Source: Planctomycetia bacterium
Lineage (GTDB): Bacteria > Planctomycetota > Phycisphaerae > Phycisphaerales > SM1A02
Length of the DNA: 7,339 nucleotides
Reading direction: 5' to 3'
Assembly (NCBI GenBank): GCA_005804005.1
Contig: SYPI01000067.1
Location: 1-7,339 of the forward strand
The translations under genes were made by a program, and so were the position numbers. Below the pieces are notes generated by a model. The model was not told where the DNA came from. It searched no databases and worked only from the letters and a program-made list of their open reading frames with translations. Position 1 is the first letter of the stretch. Every line of letters begins with the position of its first letter. This document shows positions 1 to 6,051 of this stretch, piece by piece.

Positions 1-44
1 GCCACCGGCTCGTCGGCCAGAAACAACACCAGCGAACCGGCCAT
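1..44 (-). CDS. Start of an unidentified gene overlapping the pilT stop (partial)
   Basis: An ATG on the minus strand (44-42) overlaps the TGA of the ATPase gene (46-44) in a TGATG arrangement, typical of translational coupling within an operon. The reading frame stays open to the window edge and reads MAGSLVLFLADEPV. That is too little to identify the product. By position, a second pilus-retraction ATPase or another type IV pilus protein is likely, but this is inference from context only. Confidence 0.5.
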   Translation of the reverse strand, partial: MAGSLVLFLADEPV

Positions 45-1183
45 CAGCCGATCCCCTTCAGCCGCATCTTCAACTCTTCCGGCTTGGGGGTCGCTTCCAG
101 CGCCACCTTCTGGTGGATGTACTCAGTTTCCACTAGTTGCACCAGACTGCTGGTGAAGTCCAACATTCCCTCTTCGGTTGACTGCTTGATGATGTCCAGC
201 AGTTCACCTTCGCGGCCGTCGAGGACATACTTCTGCACCGCCGGAGTGTTCAGCAGGATTTCCAGCGCCGGAATGCGGGCGATCTCCGGGCGCAGGGTCG
301 GCAGCAACTTCTGATAGATGATGGCCCGCAGGTTGTAGGCCAGCAGTTTGCGGATCTGCTCGCGCTCGTTCTCCGGGAAGAGGTCATAAATGCGGCCAAA
401 GGTCTGCCAGGCGCTGGAGGCGTGAATGGTGCCGAAGACCAAGTGGCCGGTTTCGGCGGCGCGGATCGCCGCTTCAAATGTTTCGTAGTCGCGCATCTCA
501 CCGACCAGCACCACGTCGGGGTTCTCGCGCACCAGGGCCCGCAGGGCGTCGTTGAAGTTGGTGGCGTCGATGCCCACCTCGCGCTGATTGATGGTCGCCT
601 TGGCGTCCTCGAAGATGTACTCGATCGGATCCTCGATGGTGATGATGTGCACCTTCTTGCGCTCGTTCACATACTGCAGCATCGAGGCGATGGAAGTGGA
701 CTTGCCGGAGCCGGTGACGCCGGAGAAGAGGATCAAGCCCTGAGCACTCATGGAGACATCGCCGAGGATCTGCGGCAGGTACAGCTCTTCGAACTTGCGA
801 ATCTTGCTGGTAATGAGGCGGGCGGCGACTGATGGCCTGCCACGGGCCATGAACATATTGACTCGGAAGCGGCGTCCCCGGTCGAAGTCGTAGGCGAAGT
901 CGATCGAGCCATGGCGTTCGAAGTAGTCGAGCTGATTGGCGTCGAGAATGTCCTTGGCCACCTGGAACATAAGGTCCTCGGTGATGGCCGGAACGGTCAG
1001 GTCCTTCAGCGCGCCGCGGTGGCGAATGCGCGGCGCCAGATTGGCCTTGACGATCAGGTCGCTGCCCTCGTAGCGGACGGTTGCCTCGAGCCAACTCATC
1101 CAGGCCTTGCGCCCTTCACCGGCGGTAGTGCCGCGCTTGGCGGTTGAAACGGGGGAGAGCAGTTCCTGCTTGTTCTGGACCAT
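44..1183 (-). CDS. pilT: PilT/PilU-family type IV pilus retraction ATPase
   Basis: A cytoplasmic hexameric ATPase of the GspE/PilT secretion superfamily; family members power retraction of type IV pili. It has 379 residues, the usual PilT size. The N-terminal domain has the EGSDLIVK version of the family SDLHL motif. The Walker A loop GVTGSGKST is at about residues 155-163, the Asp box IITIEDPIEY at 180-189, the Walker B strand VVLVGEMRD at 224-232 and the His box GHLVFGTIHASSA at 246-258. The C-terminal part (KQSTEEGM, then PEELKMRLK) looks more like PilU than like the AIRNLIRE region of PilT, so the exact subfamily is open. The frame is open back to 1465, but that extension would lie inside guaB. 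I chose the ATG at 1183. An ATG at 1099 (351 residues) has a better-placed AAGG upstream and is a real alternative. The gene appears to be in an operon with the gene that starts at 44. Confidence 0.9.
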   Translation of the reverse strand: MVQNKQELLSPVSTAKRGTTAGEGRKAWMSWLEATVRYEGSDLIVKANLAPRIRHRGALKDLTVPAITEDLMFQVAKDILDANQLDYFERHGSIDFAYDFDRGRRFRVNMFMARGRPSVAARLITSKIRKFEELYLPQILGDVSMSAQGLILFSGVTGSGKSTSIASMLQYVNERKKVHIITIEDPIEYIFEDAKATINQREVGIDATNFNDALRALVRENPDVVLVGEMRDYETFEAAIRAAETGHLVFGTIHASSAWQTFGRIYDLFPENEREQIRKLLAYNLRAIIYQKLLPTLRPEIARIPALEILLNTPAVQKYVLDGREGELLDIIKQSTEEGMLDFTSSLVQLVETEYIHQKVALEATPKPEELKMRLKGIG

Positions 1184-1249
1184 GGCGCGAAGGGGTGAGC
1201 CGCTTACGGTAGCACGGTTGTCGACCTCAGGAGTGGGCTTTGGAGGCCA

Positions 1250-1266
1250 CCCTCGGCGGCCGAGGG
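1250..1266. promoter_or_regulatory. Inverted repeat in the pilT-guaB divergent region
   Basis: CCCTCGG (1250-1256) and CCGAGGG (1260-1266) form a perfect 7-bp inverted repeat with a 3-base spacer. It lies just upstream of the guaB -35 box and about 67 bases upstream of the ATPase start. It could be an operator for either gene or simply a GC-rich hairpin. No known regulator site is recognised. Confidence 0.3.
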
Positions 1267-1274
1267 GTTCAGAG

Positions 1275-1304
1275 TTGACAGCGCCCACCCCGGGGGTGCA
1301 TATT
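1275..1304 (+). promoter_or_regulatory. Predicted guaB promoter, probably giving a leaderless mRNA
   Basis: A perfect -35 box TTGACA (1275-1280) is followed, after 18 bases, by CATATT (1299-1304), which keeps the key A at position 2 and T at position 6 of the -10 box. Initiation about 7 bases after the -10 box falls at about 1311, the A of the guaB ATG. There is no Shine-Dalgarno sequence in the bases before that ATG, which agrees with a leaderless transcript. Confidence 0.5.
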
Positions 1305-1310
1305 CCACAG

Positions 1311-2792
1311 ATGGAGCACAAGGTCGTCCTCGACGGCATCACTTTCGACGACATTCTGCTGATCCCGCGGTTCAGCGACATCACTCCCGACCGGGCCAAT
1401 GCGCGCACCAAACTGACGCGGTCGATCTCGTTGGAGATCCCCCTAGTCTCGGCGCCGATGGACACGGTTACCGAGGCCCCGCTGGCCCGGGCGCTGGCTC
1501 AGGAGGGGGGCATCGGCATCATCCATAAGAACATGTCTCCCGAACGCCAGGCAGGGGAGGTGGCCAAGGTCAAGCGCAGCGAGAACGGGATCATCACCGA
1601 CCCGGTGACATTGAGCCCCGAGGCGACTGTGGCTCAGGCCAGTGAACTGATGGTTGTGCACGGAGTCAGCGGCTTCCCGGTCACTGCGGATGGTTCGCGC
1701 AAGGGAAAGTTGGTCGGCATCTTGACTCGCCGGGATATGAAGTTCCTGGCTGGGGCCGCTCCGAGCACCCCGGTTGGCACGGTGATGACCCGCGAGGGGT
1801 TGGTGACTGCCACCGCCAACACTTCGCTGGAAGTGGCTGGCGAAATCATGAGCCGGGCCCGGGTGGAAAAGTTGCCGCTGGTGGACCAGGCCGGAAACCT
1901 CTGTGGCCTGATCACCATGCGCGATGTGGAGAACACTCGCACCCATCCGCAAGCCTGCCGGGATGCGCGCGGCCGGCTGCGCGTCGGCGCATCAATCGGT
2001 GTGCTGCAGTTCGACCGGGCTGAGGCGCTGGTGCAGGCCGAAGCTGATGTGCTGGTGGTTGACACGGCCCACGGACACAGCGCCAATGTGCTGGAGACCG
2101 TGAAGCAGTTGAAGCGCCGGTTCCAGATTGAAGTCATCGCGGGCAACTATGGCACTGCCGATGGCGCGCAGGCCGCTATTGACGCCGGAGCCGACGCGGT
2201 GAAGGTGGGAATCGGCCCCGGTTCAATCTGCACCACCCGCGTGGTGACTGGCGTGGGCGTGCCGCAGATCACGGCGATCCTTGAAGCGGCGCGGGCCTGT
2301 GCCAAGGCTGATGTGCCACTGATCGCAGATGGCGGCATCCGGCTGTCGGGTGACCTCGCCAAGGCAATCGCCGCTGGCGCACAGTCGGCCATGCTGGGCG
2401 GGCTCTTCGCCGGGCTCGATGAGAGCCCGGGAGAACTGGTGCTGCACCGCGGGCGGCGGTTCAAGACATACCGCGGCATGGGCAGCGAGGGTGCGATGTC
2501 GGCGGGTAGCGCCGATCGATACGGGCAGGCTGGCCGAGGCAAGTTCGTGCCGGAAGGAGTTGAGGGGCGGGTCCCGTACCGCGGCTCGCTCAAGGAGTTT
2601 GTTTTCCAGATGGTGGGCGGGCTGCGCTCGGCGATGGGCTATTGCGGCTGCGCGACGATCGACGCGTTCCAGCGCGATAGTCGATTCATCAGGGTCAGTG
2701 CCGCCAGCGTGGTGGAGAACCACCCGCACGACATCCAGATCGTGCGCGAGAGCCCCAACTACACGCGAGGTGCGCCGCTGGACGCGGAGTAG
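1311..2792 (+). CDS. guaB: Inosine-5'-monophosphate dehydrogenase
   Basis: Oxidises IMP to XMP with NAD+, the committed step of guanine nucleotide synthesis, in the cytoplasm. The 493 residues match the usual bacterial length. The TIM-barrel start FDDILLIP is at residues 12-19 and SAPMDTVTE at 47-55. Two CBS domains lie at about 95-145 and 158-209 and are inserted in the barrel in the usual way; in the family they bind regulatory nucleotides. The catalytic loop [11 protein letters not shown] (300-310) carries the IMP-attacking Cys307. IADGGIR is at 338-344, and the mobile flap has Arg403-Tyr404 before [13 protein letters not shown]. The motif usually read as GN(V/I)xT is GNYGT here (278-282). 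The frame is open to 1107, but the ATG at 1311 gives the family N-terminus and sits on the predicted promoter. The gene is divergent from the ATPase gene and followed by tRNA-Leu. Confidence 0.97.
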   Translation: MEHKVVLDGITFDDILLIPRFSDITPDRANARTKLTRSISLEIPLVSAPMDTVTEAPLARALAQEGGIGIIHKNMSPERQAGEVAKVKRSENGIITDPVTLSPEATVAQASELMVVHGVSGFPVTADGSRKGKLVGILTRRDMKFLAGAAPSTPVGTVMTREGLVTATANTSLEVAGEIMSRARVEKLPLVDQAGNLCGLITMRDVENTRTHPQACRDARGRLRVGASIGVLQFDRAEALVQAEADVLVVDTAHGHSANVLETVKQLKRRFQIEVIAGNYGTADGAQAAIDAGADAVKVGIGPGSICTTRVVTGVGVPQITAILEAARACAKADVPLIADGGIRLSGDLAKAIAAGAQSAMLGGLFAGLDESPGELVLHRGRRFKTYRGMGSEGAMSAGSADRYGQAGRGKFVPEGVEGRVPYRGSLKEFVFQMVGGLRSAMGYCGCATIDAFQRDSRFIRVSAASVVENHPHDIQIVRESPNYTRGAPLDAE

Positions 2793-2795
2793 GGC

Positions 2796-2824
2796 TTGCC
2801 GGGAGGGCCGAATCGGGCGACAAT
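2796..2824 (+). promoter_or_regulatory. Predicted promoter for tRNA-Leu
   Basis: TTGCCG (2796-2801) and GACAAT (2819-2824) are separated by 17 bases, and each matches 4 of 6 consensus positions. Transcription would start near 2831, about 7 bases before the mature tRNA. Readthrough from guaB, whose stop is only 45 bases upstream of the tRNA, is also possible because no terminator is visible between them. Confidence 0.4.
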
Positions 2825-2837
2825 CAAGGTCACACTA

Positions 2838-2922
2838 GCCGGTGTGGCGGAACTGGCAGACGCGCCGGACTCAAAATCCGGTTCCCTCTAAAGGAGTGCA
2901 GGTTCGATTCCTGTCACCGGCA
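2838..2922 (+). tRNA. tRNA-Leu (anticodon CAA)
   Basis: A complete 85-base class II tRNA. The acceptor arms GCCGGTG (2838-2844) and CACCGGC (2915-2921) pair fully, with discriminator A2922. The D stem is GCG/CGC (2847-2849 and 2861-2863). The anticodon stem is CCGGA/TCCGG, with a 7-base loop holding the anticodon CAA at 2872-2874, which reads UUG. A long variable arm (about 2882-2897) is diagnostic of Leu, Ser or Tyr tRNAs. The T stem (GCAGG/CCTGT, with one G-U pair) closes the loop TTCGATT at 2903-2909. The 3' CCA is not encoded. The A discriminator and the anticodon both indicate leucine. Confidence 0.97.
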
Positions 2923-2929
2923 TTGCGGG

Positions 2930-2953
2930 GGCTAGGGGCAAGTGCCCCAAGCC
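2930..2953. terminator. Hairpin between tRNA-Leu and the convergent dockerin gene
   Basis: GGCT, GGGGC, the loop AAGT, GCCCC and AGCC form a stem of 4 plus 5 base pairs with one A-A mismatch. It starts 8 bases after the tRNA 3' end and covers the last codons and stop of the minus-strand gene. It has no T run on either strand, so it is not a classical intrinsic terminator. It may still mark transcript ends for the two converging units. Confidence 0.3.
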
Positions 2954-4074
2954 GACATCAACTCAGTAAGGTCTGCGCCGCTAACCGCGCCGTCGCGGTT
3001 GATGTCGCCAGCGCCACCGACCGTGCCCCAGGCAGAGAGCAGGCTGGCCAGATCGGCCCCGTCGATGAGGCGATCTCCATTCAGGTCAGCGAAGCAAGGC
3101 GTGCAGCAGAAGGTGGCCGCGCTGGTCGGGATGGTGTTGTGGCCACCCATGCCCGTGTTGCCAGCCACCACTACGCCGCGGTACTGCGGACCAATGATGT
3201 AGGGGTACTCCGAGTTCAGGCTGGTATCGATCGTGGAGTAGTAGCAGTAGATGCCCGCCGGATAGTCGGGGGTCACTGAGACGCGGCCGTTGAACTGGTC
3301 CAGATCGCCGAGCCCGGCGATGTACTCGAAGTCCTCAACGAAGTATCCGACGGGGTAGGTGGCGCTCACCGGCGGCCCGTAGAGGTTGGCTGGCAGCACG
3401 GTGCCATTGGGCAGGGTGGTGCGCAGGGTGATGGTGCGCTTGCGATAACTGGTTCGGATACGAACCACGCTGCCGGAGCCGTCAGCATTGGCGTAGCCGT
3501 AGGGGCCGTAGACGGGGAAACTGTCGAAGGCGTAACCAGCGATGCGCGAATGGGTGGTCGGGGTCTCCGTCAGCATGCAGCGCGGACGGGGATGAACGTG
3601 ATAGGTACCGGGAGGGCTCGGATGGCCGCCGCAGGCATCCAGACCGTTGCCAACTGAGACGAAGGCGTTCTGATGCCAAGTGTTCTCGTTCTCCCAACTC
3701 ATGGCATCTGTTGGGTTGAAGAAGGCAACGCCGTTGGCAAGCACGCCGATCTGACCCAGGCCAGTAGTCGTATAGGTACTGGCCAGAGTCGGATTGCGGG
3801 TGAGTTTGAAGGTCCAATTCTGGTTGGTCGCCTGGCTGGGATTGCCCGCCCACGGTCCAACCGTGTAACTGGGTATGCCGTTGGATTTCACATAGGCGTA
3901 GGTGGTGTCGTAACGGACCTGAGTCACATTGGCGACGATGCCGTTGTATCCAGTCTGCCCAGTGGTGTTGATGATCCAGTCGGTGATGACCGGCTGAAGC
4001 CCTTGCGCCGATGCGGCGGCCGAAAACAGGACGATTGCCGAGCAGGCGAGCGGGGCTGTGGTGCGGTGGTTCAT
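2932..4074 (-). CDS. Secreted YHYH-domain protein with C-terminal dockerin
   Basis: A 380-residue exported protein. Residues 1-23 form a Sec signal peptide ending in ASA before Gln24. The body matches the YHYH domain family: GVAFFNP (115-121), Cys148, the core TYHVHP (157-162; the family motif is YHYH, here YHVH), then GYAFDSFPVYGPYG (180-193). The biochemical role of this family is not established. Two dockerin-like calcium-binding repeats follow (330-350 and 357-377). Cys323, 324 and 327 before them and Cys379 at the tail could form disulphides around the repeats. This type of C-terminal dockerin with a Cys-Pro tail is, from memory, common in Phycisphaerae exported proteins, where it may act as a sorting or anchoring domain rather than a cellulosome plug. 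The ATG at 4074 is preferred over 4113 because it begins the signal peptide and has a good ribosome binding site. It lies 57 bases after the fusion-protein gene on the same strand, so co-transcription is possible. Confidence 0.85.
   Translation of the reverse strand: MNHRTTAPLACSAIVLFSAAASAQGLQPVITDWIINTTGQTGYNGIVANVTQVRYDTTYAYVKSNGIPSYTVGPWAGNPSQATNQNWTFKLTRNPTLASTYTTTGLGQIGVLANGVAFFNPTDAMSWENENTWHQNAFVSVGNGLDACGGHPSPPGTYHVHPRPRCMLTETPTTHSRIAGYAFDSFPVYGPYGYANADGSGSVVRIRTSYRKRTITLRTTLPNGTVLPANLYGPPVSATYPVGYFVEDFEYIAGLGDLDQFNGRVSVTPDYPAGIYCYYSTIDTSLNSEYPYIIGPQYRGVVVAGNTGMGGHNTIPTSAATFCCTPCFADLNGDRLIDGADLASLLSAWGTVGGAGDINRDGAVSGADLTELMSAWGTCP
2944..3087 (-). repeat. Tandem dockerin repeats within the YHYH protein
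   Basis: Two 21-residue repeats end alike in SAWG: DLNGDRLIDGADL (starting at residue 330) and DINRDGAVSGADL (starting at residue 357). Each keeps the calcium-ligand pattern D-x-N-x-D and a later Asp (341 and 368). The similarity is at protein level; the DNA copies have diverged. Confidence 0.8.
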
Positions 4075-4080
4075 ATTGGA

Positions 4081-4086
4081 TCCTCT
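4081..4086 (-). promoter_or_regulatory. Ribosome binding site of the YHYH-dockerin gene
   Basis: AGAGGA on the minus strand lies 6 bases before the ATG at 4074. It supports that start over the in-frame ATG at 4113. It is one of two clear Shine-Dalgarno sequences in the window. Confidence 0.65.
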
Positions 4087-4131
4087 GCAGTCAGTTTGGC
4101 CCAAGGGTGGCACCGGGGACGGAGGAATCTG

Positions 4132-5988
4132 CTACTTGAGGGCAGGATCAAGCGCAGGTTCGGAAGTTGGGGCGATTGGGCGGGCGATCCTGAATCCCAG
4201 GAAGGGCTCACGGCTTGAGGCGGGCAATCCGGCGCGCGCGTTCGGGGTGCACGCGGCGGCGGGATCGGCGAAGCAGCCACCAGCGATGACCCGTCCGCGA
4301 TTGGATGCGCCCGCTGCGGCTCCTGGGGCCGCGCCTGGTGAGAGCCGCTCGCGGAACCCGTCCGCGCACCACTCCCAGAGACTGCCGCACATTCCCTGCA
4401 ATCCGGAAGCTTCGGCGCTTATCGCGGCGGCACGCCACTGCGCTTCGGTGGGCAATTGGTACCCCGCGGGGCTCATGATTTCGACAACCGCCGCGAGGAT
4501 TGCGCCATCGGCAGCGCGTTCAATCGAGTCGATCGAGTAGTGCTCCGGCAGGCCAGCCTCGCGCGAGGCGGCGTTGCAGAACTCGATTGCGTCGAACCAG
4601 GTGGCGTGCGAGCAGGGCTGCGATTCGTCTGGGGCTGGCGGTGCGTCAACAATTGGCGCGGCATCTTCCGGGCGAATCGAGGTGTGGCGGGTGTCGTGGA
4701 CATCCTGCGTGGTGGGCACACGCCCGAGCAAGCGGCGGAACTCTCCGCGGGTGACCTCGGTGGCTGACAGGAGCATCGCAGGTTCGGGCGGCGGTGCGGC
4801 GGTCAAGGGTTCGGCAGGAGGCACTGCAGCGGTAAGCAACACCGCGCTGGCATGAGTGTGACTGAATGCGTACTGGTCATGATGAACCACGCGCAGTTCG
4901 AAGCGATCACCCGGAGCAACCCGCAGCGGATTGCGCAGGACGTACATGCGATCCGCCCATGATCGATAATCAGGAATGTTGAGGACACTCTCTCGCGCCC
5001 CGTCACGCCGCAGCAGGTCGAGGTCGAAACTGACGCAGCGGATGCCGACATTAGGGAGGATGCACAGGATGTCCATTGGCGCATCGATGACATCGCAGCG
5101 ATAGTTCATGCTCAGGCCGTCGACCCGACCGGGCGAACCGCTGGTGGCGGCGCCCACGACATAGGGTTCCACCACGCGGGTGTCGAGCGGGGTGCTCGCG
5201 GCTAGTTGCACCTCGAAGGCCCCGTTGCCCGGGCGGCCCAGCGGCCGTGAATGGGCCTCGGCCAGGATGTCGGCGCCGGGCACGATCTCGAAGGTGAAGC
5301 CGGGAGGGAGTTCGAATAGCGGATCGACCCCTGCGGCGCCCAAGGCACCCGCTGGTACGGTCCCGAGGTCGGCATGGAATGCTGCCCCGATTCCCCCGTC
5401 TCGCTCATCGAGTGTGCGCCCCAGGCCGGTGGTGTCGGAGTTCAACATGACCATTTCGAGTGCGCCGGGCTCGTCGGGCGAGTATCGCAGTCCCCGGAAG
5501 CGTTGTGGGAAGCCTGATGGTGCGGCAATGAGGAAGGTCCGCGAGTAGAGCAGACTGGACTCAGTTGGTGTGGCCCAGCCTTCGCCGAAGCGCATCCGTC
5601 CGGCGGTGGGCGGCACCGCGGGAGCGTGATCTCCAGCGATCCAGCCAGACGCTCCTGGAGCCCCAGCGGCGAACCAGTCGATTAGTTGCTGTCGTTCGTC
5701 TGCCCGCAGCGAGGCCACTCCCAGAAATCCGGCCGGGTCCTGCGTGGGCAGCCACGGCGGCATGTTGCCCAACTCGAGCGCCTTCAATGCCGTTGGCGCG
5801 GAACGCTGCAGCGCCGCGCCGTCGGAGAACACGATTGGGGCAGTCCCTCCGGGCAGGTGGCAGTGCAGGCAGGTGCGCTCGACGAGGGCCAGCGGCGAGT
5901 CCACTGGGGGCGGGCGCATTTCCTCCGAAGTCGCGGGTGTGGCCAGCGCCGCGACGGACACGGCCGAAATCGTTAGTGGCAGAAACAT
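4132..5988 (-). CDS. Exported c-type cytochrome / PHM-like / SUMF1-like fusion protein
   Basis: A 618-residue multidomain protein, probably periplasmic. Residues 1-21 resemble a signal peptide (MFLPLTISAVSVAALATPAT). A c-type haem motif C40-L-H-C43-H44 follows, with GNMPPW (74-79) supplying the likely axial Met76. Residues of about 145-385 resemble the copper type II monooxygenase (PHM-like) module often found after such haem domains: LPPGFTFEIVPG at 227-238, the HYxPxG equivalent HSRPLG at 246-251, and VLNIPDYRSW (335-344) then LRVAPGDRFELRV (355-367). The expected PHMH ligand motif is PNVG (312-315) and the VHH motif is missing. A Pro/Ala linker (about 387-404) leads to a SUMF1/FGE-like domain: TEVTRGEF (410-417), WFDAIEFCN (464-472), GYQLPTEAQW (509-518), GSLWEW (535-540) and GFRIAR (598-603). 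The reaction is unknown. The frame is open to 6108, but the ATG at 5988 starts the signal peptide and clears coxB. It has only a weak GAG upstream. The three domain calls rest on motif recognition. Confidence 0.82.
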   Translation of the reverse strand: MFLPLTISAVSVAALATPATSEEMRPPPVDSPLALVERTCLHCHLPGGTAPIVFSDGAALQRSAPTALKALELGNMPPWLPTQDPAGFLGVASLRADERQQLIDWFAAGAPGASGWIAGDHAPAVPPTAGRMRFGEGWATPTESSLLYSRTFLIAAPSGFPQRFRGLRYSPDEPGALEMVMLNSDTTGLGRTLDERDGGIGAAFHADLGTVPAGALGAAGVDPLFELPPGFTFEIVPGADILAEAHSRPLGRPGNGAFEVQLAASTPLDTRVVEPYVVGAATSGSPGRVDGLSMNYRCDVIDAPMDILCILPNVGIRCVSFDLDLLRRDGARESVLNIPDYRSWADRMYVLRNPLRVAPGDRFELRVVHHDQYAFSHTHASAVLLTAAVPPAEPLTAAPPPEPAMLLSATEVTRGEFRRLLGRVPTTQDVHDTRHTSIRPEDAAPIVDAPPAPDESQPCSHATWFDAIEFCNAASREAGLPEHYSIDSIERAADGAILAAVVEIMSPAGYQLPTEAQWRAAAISAEASGLQGMCGSLWEWCADGFRERLSPGAAPGAAAGASNRGRVIAGGCFADPAAACTPNARAGLPASSREPFLGFRIARPIAPTSEPALDPALK

Positions 5989-6036
5989 GCTCTCGTGATT
6001 TGGCCCGAGTGAATCGTAAGGGACGCGCGTTGCCGC

Positions 6037-6042
6037 TAGACT
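6037..6042 (+). promoter_or_regulatory. Possible -10 box of the coxB operon
   Basis: TAGACT matches the -10 consensus at the key first, second and last positions and ends 9 bases before the coxB ATG. Transcription would then start within 2-3 bases of the start codon. No convincing -35 box is visible (TCGTAA at 17-base spacing is weak), and there is no Shine-Dalgarno sequence before the ATG. Confidence 0.35.
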
Positions 6043-6051
6043 GCCCGCGCG

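Noticed and set aside
422..832. Plus-strand open frame antisense to the ATPase gene
   Set aside because: A high-GC shadow of the real gene; no family resemblance.
1107..1310. N-terminal extension of the guaB frame back to 1107
   Set aside because: It would overlap the start of the ATPase gene. The ATG at 1311 gives the normal IMP dehydrogenase N-terminus next to a good promoter.
1184..1465. N-terminal extension of the ATPase frame by 94 codons back to 1465
   Set aside because: It would run through the intergenic region and into guaB on the opposite strand, and the extra residues resemble no pilus ATPase N-terminus.
2842..3279. Plus-strand open frame of 145 codons covering the tRNA
   Set aside because: It reads through tRNA-Leu and then antisense to the dockerin gene; it has no recognisable domain and no ribosome binding site.
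4075..4131. Possible terminator or separate promoter between the fusion gene and the YHYH-dockerin gene
   Set aside because: Only a short GGTG/CACC palindrome without a loop is present and no -35/-10 pair is convincing, so neither was annotated.
3673..4218. Plus-strand open frame antisense to the YHYH gene and its upstream gap
   Set aside because: It spans the ends of two well-supported minus-strand genes and matches no family.
6013..6018. TACGAT on the minus strand as a -10 box for the fusion gene
   Set aside because: It matches 4 of 6 bases, but nothing like a -35 box is at a suitable distance, so it is too weak to list.
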